Assembly: GCA_910589055.1 (NCBI GenBank)
Contig: CAJURN010000002.1
Span: forward strand, 186,909 to 250,908
Reading direction: 5' to 3'
DNA from: an uncultured Muribaculaceae bacterium
GTDB lineage: Bacteria > Bacteroidota > Bacteroidia > Bacteroidales > Muribaculaceae
Length of the DNA: 64,000 bases
This document shows, one piece after another, positions 8,166 to 18,250 of the stretch (position 1 is the stretch's first letter; each line of letters opens with the position of its first letter). The translations under genes and the position numbers were made by a program. The notes under the pieces were generated by a model. The model saw only the letters and a program-made list of their open reading frames with translations, did no database searches and was not told the DNA's origin.

Positions 8166-9563
8166 ATGGTTGATAACCGGCTGACATATATATCGCGCAA
8201 GTGGCATGAGGCACTCCGGAAAATGTCCGGAGTTGTCTTGTCGCTGCTTATGCTCGTGTTGGCTGCAGCATGCTCAGAGTCGGAACCCGTTCCGGCTCCG
8301 GAGCCTGCGGTTGACGGAACTCTTGAGGCCGGTTTCAGCATTGTAGTCAGCTCTCCGGATCCATCGTCCTCGCGTGCACAGGGCATCGTGGGCCCCGGAT
8401 ATGACACCGGCGAGGGTTATGAAAACTATATCTCCCTTACCGACGGCGATTTCCGATTTTACTTCTTCGACGGCAGCAATGTTTTCCGCGGTGCGCTCGA
8501 TGTGCTTTCAATCATTCCCGAGGCTGCCACAGCTACGTCAAAGACATATTACGTGACCGGACGCATCCCTGCCGCCATCAAGGATATGCAACTGAAGCTC
8601 GTGGTGCTTGCCAACTGGAAGACTTATCCCGTCACTCCTGTGGAGGGCGTAACCACGATTGCCGACCTTTGCGAGGCCGAATATGAGTTCACTCCTGAGC
8701 GGATGCGCCTTTCCGAAGTCAACACCATCCCTCTTTACGGAGTGGGCGAGTCTGAGACGATGAACTTCGACTCCGAGAACTTCGCACGCCTTGAAAAGCC
8801 TGTTCATCTTCTGCGAGCGTTCGCCAAGGTGGAAATCCGTCTTGACGAAGACACTGAGTATCCCTTGCGCCGCGTATGGCTTACCCGCCATAACACAAGA
8901 GGCTACTGCGCTCCGGAAAATATTTTCAATCAGGACGATTATGTGCATTGGAACTACGATCTCGACTATGTTCCGGATGTCCATATTCCTGCAGGATGCG
9001 AGAGCGATTCGGAACTTGATTTCATTGCCGATGCCACGGGACGCTCATTTGTGGCCTATGTGCCCGAATACTGCAACATAGCCCGTGCCGCAGCAGAGAA
9101 ATCAATAATCCGTCTTGAATTTGACGAGAGCCGTTACGAATATCAGGAAATTGAATTCAAATACTACGGTCACGCCGGAACACCTGCTTTTGACATCCTG
9201 CGCAACTACTGGTATATCTTCACTGTCACCAAGACTCCCGAGCGCGATGAGGTGACGGTTCAGGTAGTTCCATATGCCGATGTGCGCCTTTTCCCCGATT
9301 TCGGCCTGCTGATTGGCAAGGACTTCATTCCGGTGTACGACGACGATGGAAACCTTTTGTGCTGGTATGACCGCGATGCCGGAAAATATTACGACAAGAA
9401 CAATAAATCCCAGGAAATCCCCAATCCATATCTCGGCAAGGATCCCAACTCGGGTCTTACCATCATCCGTGACGACGATGGCCGCATTGTCTACTTCCTT
9501 AACGAAGAAACCGGCCAGTACTACGACGCCGATATGAACCCGATTGAGAATCCTTACGCATAG
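8166..9563 (+). CDS. Accessory fimbrillin-like lipoprotein with repeated Asp/Tyr tail
   Basis: A 465-residue lipoprotein from ATG 8166; the hydrophobic segment SGVVLSLLMLVLAAAC ends in a lipobox (Cys36). The later Met20 would leave no positive N-region, so I keep 8166. The body resembles fimbrillins (GTLEAGFSIVVSS with SSSRAQG, then NYWYIFTVTKTP and VTVQVVPYADV as the last strands). Unusually, about 75 residues follow that strand and contain two related units with DDDG, an aromatic patch, AGKYYD or TGQYYD, and NPY (about residues 387-430 and 431-465). Position after the Mfa2 gene suggests a tip or adaptor subunit (compare Mfa3/Mfa4). Confidence 0.7.
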   Translation: MVDNRLTYISRKWHEALRKMSGVVLSLLMLVLAAACSESEPVPAPEPAVDGTLEAGFSIVVSSPDPSSSRAQGIVGPGYDTGEGYENYISLTDGDFRFYFFDGSNVFRGALDVLSIIPEAATATSKTYYVTGRIPAAIKDMQLKLVVLANWKTYPVTPVEGVTTIADLCEAEYEFTPERMRLSEVNTIPLYGVGESETMNFDSENFARLEKPVHLLRAFAKVEIRLDEDTEYPLRRVWLTRHNTRGYCAPENIFNQDDYVHWNYDLDYVPDVHIPAGCESDSELDFIADATGRSFVAYVPEYCNIARAAAEKSIIRLEFDESRYEYQEIEFKYYGHAGTPAFDILRNYWYIFTVTKTPERDEVTVQVVPYADVRLFPDFGLLIGKDFIPVYDDDGNLLCWYDRDAGKYYDKNNKSQEIPNPYLGKDPNSGLTIIRDDDGRIVYFLNEETGQYYDADMNPIENPYA

Positions 9564-9600
9564 CCTTTCGAGTGGCTGTAAACGAATTAAATAAAGAAAG

Positions 9601-12600
9601 ATGAAATACTTACGCCTGCTTTTCCTTATGCTTGCCGCGGTGGTTCTTTCCGCCGTGGTTTCGGGCTGTGAGGATGATTTCCGTCCCGGTGATCCCGAAC
9701 ATTTCATTGAAGGCACCGCTACGCTCGAAGTCACAGTGGGCTATGACCTTGAAACCGAGGTTGATCTGCTTTCCCGCGCAACACCCTCGGGTGGCGACAA
9801 GGGTAATTCCATCAATGCCATCAACTCGCTCGTGATGGTGGCCTACAATACCGACGGTACGCTCTACGACAAGTATGTCGTGGTGGGCACAAATGTGCAC
9901 AAGGACATAACTTCAGTTGATTTTCACGGTTTGGCCGACAACCGCCTGCCCGACGAGGTTGTCGGAGGGAATCAGGACAAATCCACCGGCAAGGTTACAT
10001 ATAAGATGCGCATCGCCGCGGGCCGCTACCACTTCTATGCCGTGGCAAACATGGGAGACCTCGCGGAGTATGACATATCCACTCCCGACAAACTCAAGTC
10101 TATCACCCGCACATGGGAGGATGATATAACCGCCAATTGCGAGATGTTCGGCATATACAGTCAGGTGTCGAACCGACAGGCCGATGACTTGAAGCCTACC
10201 GTGGTTTCCGCCGACCTGACCCAGCTGCACTGCTGGGTGCGCCGTCTGGCCTCGAAGGTCACCGTGGCTTTCGACGGAACCGGACTCTACGACGATGTGC
10301 AGGTGTATATAGAGACGGTCAAGCTCAAGGATATTCCTCGCACATGTACGCTTGGCTACGAGAACACACCCGGCAAGCAGGACGACGGCACTTACATGCC
10401 CCACACAACTGAGAATATGCAGGCGCTCCTTCGCGACGGCGCCACGCTCACGTATCAGACCTTGCCCGAGTCGAAGGAACTGCTCGTGCCGCAAAATTTC
10501 CTGCATGTGTGCAACGGCAAGCATCCGTATTTTGGCAAAGGTGATGAAGGCGACGATGCTGCGATAGTGGACAAGGCGCACGAAAATACCAACGAGCACT
10601 CTCTCTTTTTCTACGAGAACTGCCAGGGCATCGGCAAGTCGAAAAAGCAGTCGCAGGACGGAAAGAATATTGACTTCCCGAATCCCGTTCCCGGCGATAC
10701 GACTTCGGGTTGGAAGGACCATAAACCTTTCGGAACTTATGTCGAAGTGGTGGGATATTACCGCTTTGTTGGGCGCGGCGAGAAAATGGACCAGGGAAAA
10801 ATCATCTACCGATTCATGCTCGGTCAGGATGTTGACCGCGATTACAACGCCACACGCAATGCCCACTATAAGCTAACCCTCTGCTTCAAGGGTTATGGCA
10901 ACGATGCCGACTGGCATATCGAGTTTCCGCGTGAGCCGGGTATAACCGTGATTTCGCCGCAGTATATATCTTATCTCTATAATAAGAAAACCCTCGCGAC
11001 CGTACGTGTTTCAGGGCAGATTGATCCGGAACATCCTTTCCTGTATGCAGCAATCGTCGGGTCGGATGATGAACCCGGCGACTTTCCCATGACCGGAATT
11101 GACAGGTCGGAGGAAGGTGCAGCCGACAAGACTTATTGGCGCCCCTGGGGCGACGGCACGTCGTCGTTTCCATCGGTCACCATAACGGGATTGAAGGAGC
11201 AGGTGACCCGCACCACCAAGAACGACGGACCGTGGAACTCTTTCCTGTCGCTTCGTGTGGCTGAGCTGGTGCGTATCCAGGACCCGGAATTCCCCAACGC
11301 CGCATCGCGCGAGACCGACTATTTCACCAAGTATAACGAGACCTATTGGAAGGCGGAAAACCGCGGTTGGCGACGCTATTCGCTTGATGAAGGCGACCAT
11401 CCGGAGGCCGACGGTACATATAGTGTCGAAAACATGAGCGCAAACGGCGATGACCGCATGATTACCCTGCCGCTCTATACGCGAGCCAAGGAGCTTATCA
11501 CCAAAACCGGCTTTACGGGCAATAACCCTTATACGTCTTATCCGCGCAAGATGAAGGTGCGCTTCTCGGTGTCGCTCATCAATCCCACAACGGGTAAGGC
11601 CGAGGTGAAACACGCATATCTGAATATGGTGCAGGTGGAACGCATCGAGAATCCCAAGGCCGTGTGGCGAAATACAACAAGCGATGACTTCCATGTTATT
11701 CTGACTACACGCCCGGGCGAGTACAGCGGCGATTTCGCCAAGGTTATCTCTCGGGGAAAGTGGTGCGCCGAAGTGTATTCTGGTGATAATATCGTAACTC
11801 TCACCACCACACCTGAGGGTAGCGGCACCAACAAGACCCAACATAAGCAGATGCGTATCGAGGGTGAAGGCGAGCATCCGGTCGATTTTTTCATCAATTT
11901 CAATGGAAGCCCCGGCTTTGCAATCGTGCGTGTGCGTTACAACAACTACACCTGCGAGCATGATATTTTCGTGCGCAAGAGCGACGGCACGAGATACTCC
12001 GATGTCCAAATGGTTCCCGGCGGAGGCGAATGGTCGTCGTATAACGTCCTGCGTTTCAACGGCAAGACACCCGTGCTTACCGACTCCCCGCTCGAGCAGG
12101 GGTCTTTCTTCCGCCGGGGCAGCTACACCGCTATCCGTGAGACAAATGATACACGTAAAGGCTTCGGCCCTGGAGAGAAGCCGGGAACGTCCACTTTCCA
12201 ATGTTTCGCTCCGGGCGCATCCGAGAGTAATTCCAATATAACATGGGGAAACCTTGCCGCCTCGAAGACCGAGAAACTCACCGGAGCGGCTCTCAACACT
12301 CAGATTGCCGACTGGCCCATTGAGGGTGGCTCGCATATTGCCACTATCGAGGATTTCTATGAATTGTGTGCTCCCGACGACAATCAGACCGGCGAGTTCC
12401 ATATCAACAAAGCCTACGGCATTATATATGGCGACGGAGCTACTGAAACACAGTTGACCGAGGCCATGGCTACCGGTTATTCAAGAGAAGAAGGCAAGAC
12501 TTCTTTAAAGGGTATGCGCGGTGTGATTGTGTACAACTCCGACGACTCCCACCACATTTTCCTGCCCATAGGCATGACGGGATTCGGACGCCGCAAGGCA

Positions 12601-12990
12601 AATTCGGGTTGGCTCAAGGAAGGTGACGGCGTGCTCCGTTACGCTACCCGTTATGAACCTAATACCACAGCGAATATGGCTTATACGCCGCTGTTCTACG
12701 ACCTATATCTGCGTCCGGGAGCAATCTACTGGTGCCAGAAGCGCCGCACCTTGGATGTGATTACACATAAGGATGCATCCGGAAATGTCGTTTACCGAAA
12801 GAATGAGGATGGTTCATGGTCGCTTGATGCCAATGGTAAAAAGCAAGCCGTGACTTATACCAACATCCGTCAGTCATCGTCTTTCGACATCAACTATTAC
12901 TCGATGGGTTTCGAGGGCTTTGAGAACAACTCGGCATTATCAGCCGATGGCTCGGACAGCGATGCCTGCTTTATCCGCACGGTAAAATAG
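9601..12990 (+). CDS. Large fimbrial tip lipoprotein (DUF4906-like)
   Basis: An 1129-residue lipoprotein; signal MKYLRLLFLMLAAVVLSAVV with lipobox SGC (Cys23). The N-terminal half is fimbrillin-like (TATLEVTVGYDLETEV, LLSRATPSG, YKMRIAAGRYHFYAVANMGD). The middle resembles DUF4906 proteins, long tip candidates at the end of Mfa-type loci. The C-terminal 150-200 residues (GSHIATIEDFYELCAPDD, IFLPIGMTGFGRR, SDACFIRTVK) resemble the C-type-lectin-like Fib_succ_major fold, suggesting a binding domain. It is the last gene of the locus, and its stop is only 4 nt from the stop of the convergent exonuclease gene. Domain names rest on motif memory. Confidence 0.7.
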   Translation: MKYLRLLFLMLAAVVLSAVVSGCEDDFRPGDPEHFIEGTATLEVTVGYDLETEVDLLSRATPSGGDKGNSINAINSLVMVAYNTDGTLYDKYVVVGTNVHKDITSVDFHGLADNRLPDEVVGGNQDKSTGKVTYKMRIAAGRYHFYAVANMGDLAEYDISTPDKLKSITRTWEDDITANCEMFGIYSQVSNRQADDLKPTVVSADLTQLHCWVRRLASKVTVAFDGTGLYDDVQVYIETVKLKDIPRTCTLGYENTPGKQDDGTYMPHTTENMQALLRDGATLTYQTLPESKELLVPQNFLHVCNGKHPYFGKGDEGDDAAIVDKAHENTNEHSLFFYENCQGIGKSKKQSQDGKNIDFPNPVPGDTTSGWKDHKPFGTYVEVVGYYRFVGRGEKMDQGKIIYRFMLGQDVDRDYNATRNAHYKLTLCFKGYGNDADWHIEFPREPGITVISPQYISYLYNKKTLATVRVSGQIDPEHPFLYAAIVGSDDEPGDFPMTGIDRSEEGAADKTYWRPWGDGTSSFPSVTITGLKEQVTRTTKNDGPWNSFLSLRVAELVRIQDPEFPNAASRETDYFTKYNETYWKAENRGWRRYSLDEGDHPEADGTYSVENMSANGDDRMITLPLYTRAKELITKTGFTGNNPYTSYPRKMKVRFSVSLINPTTGKAEVKHAYLNMVQVERIENPKAVWRNTTSDDFHVILTTRPGEYSGDFAKVISRGKWCAEVYSGDNIVTLTTTPEGSGTNKTQHKQMRIEGEGEHPVDFFINFNGSPGFAIVRVRYNNYTCEHDIFVRKSDGTRYSDVQMVPGGGEWSSYNVLRFNGKTPVLTDSPLEQGSFFRRGSYTAIRETNDTRKGFGPGEKPGTSTFQCFAPGASESNSNITWGNLAASKTEKLTGAALNTQIADWPIEGGSHIATIEDFYELCAPDDNQTGEFHINKAYGIIYGDGATETQLTEAMATGYSREEGKTSLKGMRGVIVYNSDDSHHIFLPIGMTGFGRRKANSGWLKEGDGVLRYATRYEPNTTANMAYTPLFYDLYLRPGAIYWCQKRRTLDVITHKDASGNVVYRKNEDGSWSLDANGKKQAVTYTNIRQSSSFDINYYSMGFEGFENNSALSADGSDSDACFIRTVK

Positions 12991-12994
12991 AGCC

Positions 12995-13759
12995 TTACTC
13001 GCTGTCGCGCAGGGTAATTTCCACGGGGCAGTGGTCGGAACCGGTGATGTCGGCATGGATGCGTGCTCCTTCGAGCCGTGGCAGAAGGCGCTCCGACACT
13101 ATGAAGTAGTCGATACGCCAACCCACGTTCTTCTCGCGAGCGCGTCCGCGGTAGCTCCACCAGCTGTATGCGCCTGTAAGGTCGGGATTGAGGTGTCGGA
13201 AAGTGTCGACAAACCCTGATTCGAGCAGGCGGGTCATGCACGAGCGCTCTTCGTCGGTGAAGCCGGGGTTACGGCGGTTGCTCTTGGGATTGGCAAGGTC
13301 GATTTCCTGATGCGCCACATTGAGGTCGCCGCAGATAATCACGGGTTTTTCCTTGTCGAGGGCTTTCACAAACTCCAGAAACTCATTTTCCCAATCCATG
13401 CGGTAGTCAAGGCGTGCGAGCTCGGATTGCGAGTTGGGAGTGTACACATCCACAAGGAAGAAATCATCGTATTCCAAGGCTACCACGCGGCCTTCGTGGT
13501 CGTGGCGGTCGACGCCGATTGCGTGGCGCACCGAGACAGGGCGGTGGCGAGTGTAGACAGCCGTGCCGGAATAGCCTTTGCGGTCGGCGTAGCTGAAATA
13601 TGATTCGTAGCCTTCGAAATCGAGGTCAATCTGACCCTGCTGGAGTTTTGTCTCCTGCAGGCAGAAGAAGTCGGCATCGAGGTTTTTGAAAATATCGTTG
13701 AAGCCTTTGCCGCATATCGCGCGCAGGCCGTTTACGTTCCAGGATATGAATTTTTTCAT
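12995..13759 (-). CDS. xth: Exodeoxyribonuclease III (AP endonuclease)
   Basis: A 254-residue protein of the ExoIII/APE1 family, which cuts DNA at abasic sites and degrades 3' ends during base excision repair. All signature motifs are present: WNVNGLRA (8-15), LQETKL with catalytic Glu36, GDLNVAHQEID, GWRIDYF and the C-terminal SDHCPV. Length fits the family. The gene follows the outer-membrane protein gene on the same strand after 32 nt; co-transcription is possible but functionally unexplained. Confidence 0.95.
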   Translation of the reverse strand: MKKFISWNVNGLRAICGKGFNDIFKNLDADFFCLQETKLQQGQIDLDFEGYESYFSYADRKGYSGTAVYTRHRPVSVRHAIGVDRHDHEGRVVALEYDDFFLVDVYTPNSQSELARLDYRMDWENEFLEFVKALDKEKPVIICGDLNVAHQEIDLANPKSNRRNPGFTDEERSCMTRLLESGFVDTFRHLNPDLTGAYSWWSYRGRAREKNVGWRIDYFIVSERLLPRLEGARIHADITGSDHCPVEITLRDSE

Positions 13760-13794
13760 TGTTTTAATGGGTCTAATAGGTCTAATGGGTCTTA
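13760..13794. repeat. GGTCTAAT word repeat between OMP and exonuclease genes
   Basis: The plus strand reads TTTTAATGGGTCTAATAGGT followed by CTAATGGGTCTTATAGGG: three degenerate copies of an 11-bp word. The tract runs into the stop codon of the upstream gene (13792-13794). Confidence 0.45.
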
Positions 13795-16386
13795 TAGGGT
13801 GTAGGCTACTGAGAGGGTGAATGTGCGGGGGCGGAGGTCGTAGGAGAAAGTGTGGGTGTCGAGTCCGTTGTAGGTCGTATAGTAGTATCGACGCATGTTC
13901 AGCAGATTGTCAGCCTTTAGGGTGAATGTGAGGTGGCGCATGCGGTAGCGTGCCCCGAGGTCGAACATCGCCACATTCTTCCGTGTGTCGGAGCTGATGC
14001 TGCGGCGCATAAACTCTCCCTCTGCAAAAACGCTGAGCCTGTCGATGGGGTTCACGGTCAGTTTCAGATTATGGCTCATGACGTCGAAGGCGTCTCGCAC
14101 GTCAAGATAGCGGTTGGTGGTCTTTGAGAAGTTTCCACGGTAGCTTATTTCCATGAGCTTGACGGGCGTAAGGCTGAAGTTGGGCGAAATGCTGTATGAG
14201 TTGCCCCGGTACTTCACTATTTCCGATTGCTGCATCGTCTCGCCGTTGGAGAGCGAGTAAGTGGCCGACACGGTGAATTTTCCTTTTATTGAGGGAATCT
14301 GTTTTGTTATGGAGGCGTTGGCCGAGACACCGCGGGTGCTGTTGTCGCGGGCAACCCCTGCGGCTGCAATCTCCGAGTCCGATACGTCCTGCGATGGCAG
14401 TACGTTGGTGTGTACGTCGTTGTACGATACTACGGCGTTGGCCCACCAGTATTCCAACGGCAACTTGTACTGGAAGTTGAGATTGGAAGAGAAGTTGCGG
14501 CTGCGTGCCTGGATGCCCGATGACACGCGGCTTGTGCGGTAGGAGGTCATCACGGGTGCGGTCATAAGCTCCATAGCGTCGCCGGTGCTATGGTTGAGGC
14601 GCGCTCCGAGCGTGATGTTGGCGTGCACGTTGAACACGTATTTGAACCTGAGCGAGGGATTGAAGTACAACTTGTCGAAGTCGGTTTTCGCACCTGTGGC
14701 ACGGTTGCGCGCATGGAGCATGTTGAGAGCCGTGTGTAGGTCGGCGTACGCTTCATAGCGTCCGTTGCGGGATGTGTATTGCCAGTCCGGTACAATGCCC
14801 ACGGTGCCGGAATGGCCGATGATGCGGTTTTCCGCGTCAGGATTTTCGTCAATGGTGCTTGAAGCGCTTGTGCGGAAGTACTTGCCCTCGGCATGGAATG
14901 AGTAGCGGGAGGCGCCGGTGGTGTACGATGTCCCGGCCTCGGCATTTACTGCGAGCACATCGCCGTCAAGGCTCTGGCGGATACTGCCTGCGCCATCGGA
15001 GTCGCTTACTGTAAGGCGCAGTGTCGGCGCGGTGTTATATGATGCTCCGGCGTTGAAATTCCATGTGAGCCGGTCTCTCTTCAGACGCCAGGAGATTTCG
15101 TCGGCCACGGCTATTGTGTGTTTTTCCATAAGCTGGTCGATGCGCCGTTGATCGGACAGGGTTAGGAAGTCGTTACGAAGAAATTCAGCCTTGGCCGTAA
15201 GGTCGTTTCTGAAATAACGCGTGTCGCTGTTGTGGGTGTAGTTCAGGTCGAGCGAAGGCTTGTGTGTGCGGCTGCGCGGCGAATTGTTTTCGTTGAACAC
15301 CACCTCGCGGTCGCCTGCGAAGTAGGAGCTGGTTTCGGAATAGCCGTAGGATGCGTCGGTGTAGCCGTATGATGCCGATGCTTTCAGCGACGACACGTCG
15401 CCGGATTTCTTCATTGCATTGACATTCACGAGATAGTCGGTCGGATTGATGTAGCGCGACGATTTCAGCGGGGGAGTACTTCCGCTGAGCGAGCCGAGAT
15501 ATTCGGCGGCCGGGTTGGATGGAGTGCGGCGGTAATAGACGATGTGGTCGGTGAGCAGCCCGGATGCGAATTCCGAAATGTTGCCGGCTTTGACCGTGAG
15601 CATGGTCTGGAACGTGGGCGTGAACATCATGCCCGTGCCTGAAATCATGCCAAGAAGGTGGTCGGAATAGCCTGCGGCGGCTTCGGATGTGCCGGTGGGC
15701 TTGAACTTGACATCGCGTTTGAGTTTGATGTTCAGGGCCACCTGGTCGCTCTGTGTTCCTTTGTCGACGCGTGCGTCATGGTGGCGGTCGATAATTTCGA
15801 CATTTGTCACATAATCGGCCGGGAGCGTGCGTGTGGCAAGGTTGTACTTGCCGCCGAGCATATCCATGCCCTCGATGTAGAACCTGCTGATGGCTCGACC
15901 CTGATAGCTTATTTTGCCGGAACTCTCAACTTCCACTCCGGGGAGCTTTTTCAGGCCGTCCTCAAGGGTTATGTCGTTCTTGCCTATGAAAGATGCAAGA
16001 TTGTAGGAAAGAGTGTCGCCCTGTTCCCGGATAGCGGCCGCGGCCACGGTGACCTCGCGCAGCCCAATCGCATCGGGCTTCAGCACCACGTCGTGCCGTG
16101 CGGAACGGCATGGCAGTGTTGCCGTGCATTTCTCGTAGCCCATACACTGCACTGTCACGTCCATGGAATCGCGGTCGCTTTCCGGAATATTTATTTTAAG
16201 GGCGTATTTCCCGGCATCGACTGCGGTAGTGAAGGCTTTGATACGGCCTGAGACATAGACCCGTACAATCGCACCGTCAAGCTCTTCGCCATTCTTGGCT
16301 CTGATGTGGCCCGACAGGTTTATCTGTGCCGCGGCGGATGCTGTGGCAAGCAGAAGTACGGTCAATGTAGCTATCGCAGTCTTCAT
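13792..16386 (-). CDS. TonB-receptor-like outer-membrane beta-barrel protein
   Basis: An 864-residue protein with signal peptide (MKTAIATLTVLLLATASAAA). It has an N-terminal carboxypeptidase-regulatory-like domain (INLSGHIRAKNGEELDGAIV to about residue 105) and a plug-like region (ISRFYIEGMDMLGGKYNLAT, about 165-185). A long C-terminal barrel resembles OMP_b-brl_3 and ends in FTLSVAYTL. No TonB box is evident. It is 5 nt downstream of a GLPGLI gene. GLPGLI proteins are regularly paired with this receptor type in Bacteroidetes. The substrate is unknown. Confidence 0.8.
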   Translation of the reverse strand: MKTAIATLTVLLLATASAAAQINLSGHIRAKNGEELDGAIVRVYVSGRIKAFTTAVDAGKYALKINIPESDRDSMDVTVQCMGYEKCTATLPCRSARHDVVLKPDAIGLREVTVAAAAIREQGDTLSYNLASFIGKNDITLEDGLKKLPGVEVESSGKISYQGRAISRFYIEGMDMLGGKYNLATRTLPADYVTNVEIIDRHHDARVDKGTQSDQVALNIKLKRDVKFKPTGTSEAAAGYSDHLLGMISGTGMMFTPTFQTMLTVKAGNISEFASGLLTDHIVYYRRTPSNPAAEYLGSLSGSTPPLKSSRYINPTDYLVNVNAMKKSGDVSSLKASASYGYTDASYGYSETSSYFAGDREVVFNENNSPRSRTHKPSLDLNYTHNSDTRYFRNDLTAKAEFLRNDFLTLSDQRRIDQLMEKHTIAVADEISWRLKRDRLTWNFNAGASYNTAPTLRLTVSDSDGAGSIRQSLDGDVLAVNAEAGTSYTTGASRYSFHAEGKYFRTSASSTIDENPDAENRIIGHSGTVGIVPDWQYTSRNGRYEAYADLHTALNMLHARNRATGAKTDFDKLYFNPSLRFKYVFNVHANITLGARLNHSTGDAMELMTAPVMTSYRTSRVSSGIQARSRNFSSNLNFQYKLPLEYWWANAVVSYNDVHTNVLPSQDVSDSEIAAAGVARDNSTRGVSANASITKQIPSIKGKFTVSATYSLSNGETMQQSEIVKYRGNSYSISPNFSLTPVKLMEISYRGNFSKTTNRYLDVRDAFDVMSHNLKLTVNPIDRLSVFAEGEFMRRSISSDTRKNVAMFDLGARYRMRHLTFTLKADNLLNMRRYYYTTYNGLDTHTFSYDLRPRTFTLSVAYTL

Positions 16387-16391
16387 GGAAT

Positions 16392-17285
16392 TTATTTGAG
16401 CTCGACAGGAGTGTAGCCGTTTTCCCGTCGTGGCATGGGTACGCCATTGATTATCATGCTTCCTCCGGCACCAACTGTAATGTCGGTGATGGATTCTGGC
16501 ATGATGGATTCCATGGGATTCTTCTCGAATTCGTTTTTCATCTTCACGAATTTATCGCGCGAAGTCTTTTGAGTCTGTATATTGGGCTTGTTGAGGATCG
16601 GGTCGGCATCGGCGCGTCGGAATGATTTGGCTGTCATTGTGTGCACGCCTTCCGTATCTGCCACTTTAAGAATAAGCCCGGGCAGACCTGAAAATTTCCA
16701 GGGGCCGAACATTGAGGGTATCTCTTCGGCAAACCATGCCTGCCAGTCACGTCCTCCATAGGAGCAGGTAGCCAAAGTGCAGAGGTAGCCGCACACGGTG
16801 GCCGTGTCCGATTGGATTGTCCAGTCAAAAGGCGCGAGGTCTTCGGTGTACTGGAGATATGATGGAGTAACGATGTCGGTGTATGTTATTTTCCCCGCAG
16901 GATAGTTCTGAAGCACTTCGCCTGTGAAGCTCACCTTGGCGCGATTGATTGACTCCTCCATACCTTGCGGCGCGCCGGTGGCAGCCACGGAGTCGATATG
17001 GAAAGCGGCATAGTCAATGAATTTCGCCATCGAGGGAGAAATCTGGAGAATCATGTCGGCAGATTCTGTGAACTCAACATCTTTTGATGTTTTGGAGTGG
17101 ATGGTATAGTCGTAGATACATTCGTAGTCGGCTTTGCCGAGTACGTCGTAGGCGATTTTTTCTTTTGGAAGTGAAGCGACAGGCTTACTTGAAACACTTG
17201 TAACTTTGACATCCTGGGCATAGCCGGACGCGAATGTGACACATGCGAGTGCCAGAGCAGGGAGCAAACTTGGGAATTTTTTCAT
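16392..17285 (-). CDS. GLPGLI family protein
   Basis: A 297-residue secreted protein with signal peptide (MKKFPSLLPALALACVTFAS). It contains the family-defining motif FSGLPGLILKV at about 216-226 and the typical upstream segment WQAWFAEEIPSMFGPWKF. The family is restricted to Bacteroidetes and has no established activity; members lie next to beta-barrel receptors, as here (5-nt gap). It probably acts in the periplasm or at the outer membrane together with the downstream barrel protein (inference). Confidence 0.9.
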   Translation of the reverse strand: MKKFPSLLPALALACVTFASGYAQDVKVTSVSSKPVASLPKEKIAYDVLGKADYECIYDYTIHSKTSKDVEFTESADMILQISPSMAKFIDYAAFHIDSVAATGAPQGMEESINRAKVSFTGEVLQNYPAGKITYTDIVTPSYLQYTEDLAPFDWTIQSDTATVCGYLCTLATCSYGGRDWQAWFAEEIPSMFGPWKFSGLPGLILKVADTEGVHTMTAKSFRRADADPILNKPNIQTQKTSRDKFVKMKNEFEKNPMESIMPESITDITVGAGGSMIINGVPMPRRENGYTPVELK

Positions 17286-17348
17286 GGGGCTTTTAAGAGA
17301 GTGTTTAAAATGAATGTTAACCGCGTAGGCAAGTTAACGATGACTCTG

Positions 17349-17380
17349 CAAAGCTATCACTAAAAATTTAGTTACACAAG
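17349..17380 (-). promoter_or_regulatory. Promoter of the GLPGLI/OMP operon
   Basis: On the minus strand CTTG (17377-17380), 20 bp, then TAGCTTTG (17349-17356). This fits the Bacteroidetes -33/-7 pattern about 64 bp upstream of the GLPGLI start. Confidence 0.55.
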
Positions 17381-17457
17381 CCCGCTCCCATGAAATTAAT
17401 AAATTTTAAATCTAATTAGCCATTTGCAATCGCCCCTCGGATTACGTCCCTGCGATT

Positions 17458-18204
17458 TTACATCTGGCGGTTGGGGCGCCAGGTGATGCATGCGCCGACG
17501 GTGCGGGTGCCGTCGCGTACAATCTCGCATTGGCTCCGGCGGTCGCAGGTGTGGATGCGGAGTTTCACTTTTTCCCCGAAATAACATTCGTGGTGGAAAC
17601 ATATCTCAAGGCGTGCGATGAGGTTGTTGTCGAAGTGGTCGAGACTCCAGTGGTTGAGAATCAGGTCGAGGTAACGCACGGTGTTGACGTGGCGGTTGAA
17701 GTCGATGTCGCAGTAGCGGAAGGTGTAATATTCTTCAGATGAGCAGTCGGGGAGCTTCTGAAGGCGTCCTACCTTGCATATAGGACATTCCTGCTCGCCG
17801 ATGGGGAAGGCGTCGCGCTCGAATTCGGTCAGGTCGGCCACGGTGCGGCTCTGCATGTTTATCGCCACCCACATCGACCGCATGTGTCCTATTACTTCGC
17901 CGTTTCCGTCGGTCATCACGAAGTTACGTTCGCTGAAGTGTTTGTTGTAGGTCTCAATCCATGTGGTGAGGGTGTATGTCTCGTTGATGATGGGGTAGCG
18001 CACCATCTCGATTGCGAGACGGCTGAGAACCCAGCCGATGTTTTTCTGTATCAGGGCATCGTAGCCGATTCCGAGGTCGTTGGCATGTTCGGTAGCCACT
18101 TCAATGACGCGCTGGGCGATTAAAGTGATGGGCATGCGTCCGCAGGCATTGCTTTCACCGGCGGTAAGGAAAAATGTATGGCTGTATTCGGGTTCTCTTT
18201 TCAT
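17458..18204 (-). CDS. Acyl-ACP thioesterase
   Basis: A 248-residue double hot-dog protein of the acyl-ACP thioesterase family (FatA/FatB-like), which releases free fatty acids from acyl carrier protein. Visible marks are MPITLIAQRVIEVATEHAND near the N terminus, GWVLSRLAIEM, and the second-domain motif CDIDFNRHVNTVRYLDLIL, equivalent to the plant N-x-HVN-NxxY active-site region. The gene lies 46 nt after mltG on the same strand and is likely co-transcribed. Confidence 0.85.
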   Translation of the reverse strand: MKREPEYSHTFFLTAGESNACGRMPITLIAQRVIEVATEHANDLGIGYDALIQKNIGWVLSRLAIEMVRYPIINETYTLTTWIETYNKHFSERNFVMTDGNGEVIGHMRSMWVAINMQSRTVADLTEFERDAFPIGEQECPICKVGRLQKLPDCSSEEYYTFRYCDIDFNRHVNTVRYLDLILNHWSLDHFDNNLIARLEICFHHECYFGEKVKLRIHTCDRRSQCEIVRDGTRTVGACITWRPNRQM

Positions 18205-18250
18205 AATGTAAACATTCTTTAATGAAGTAACACGTGCGGTCGGCTTTGGT

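Noticed and set aside
11011..12402. 463-codon minus-strand frame inside the fimbrial tip gene
   Set aside because: Shadow frame of a strong lipoprotein gene; composition and lack of motifs argue against coding.
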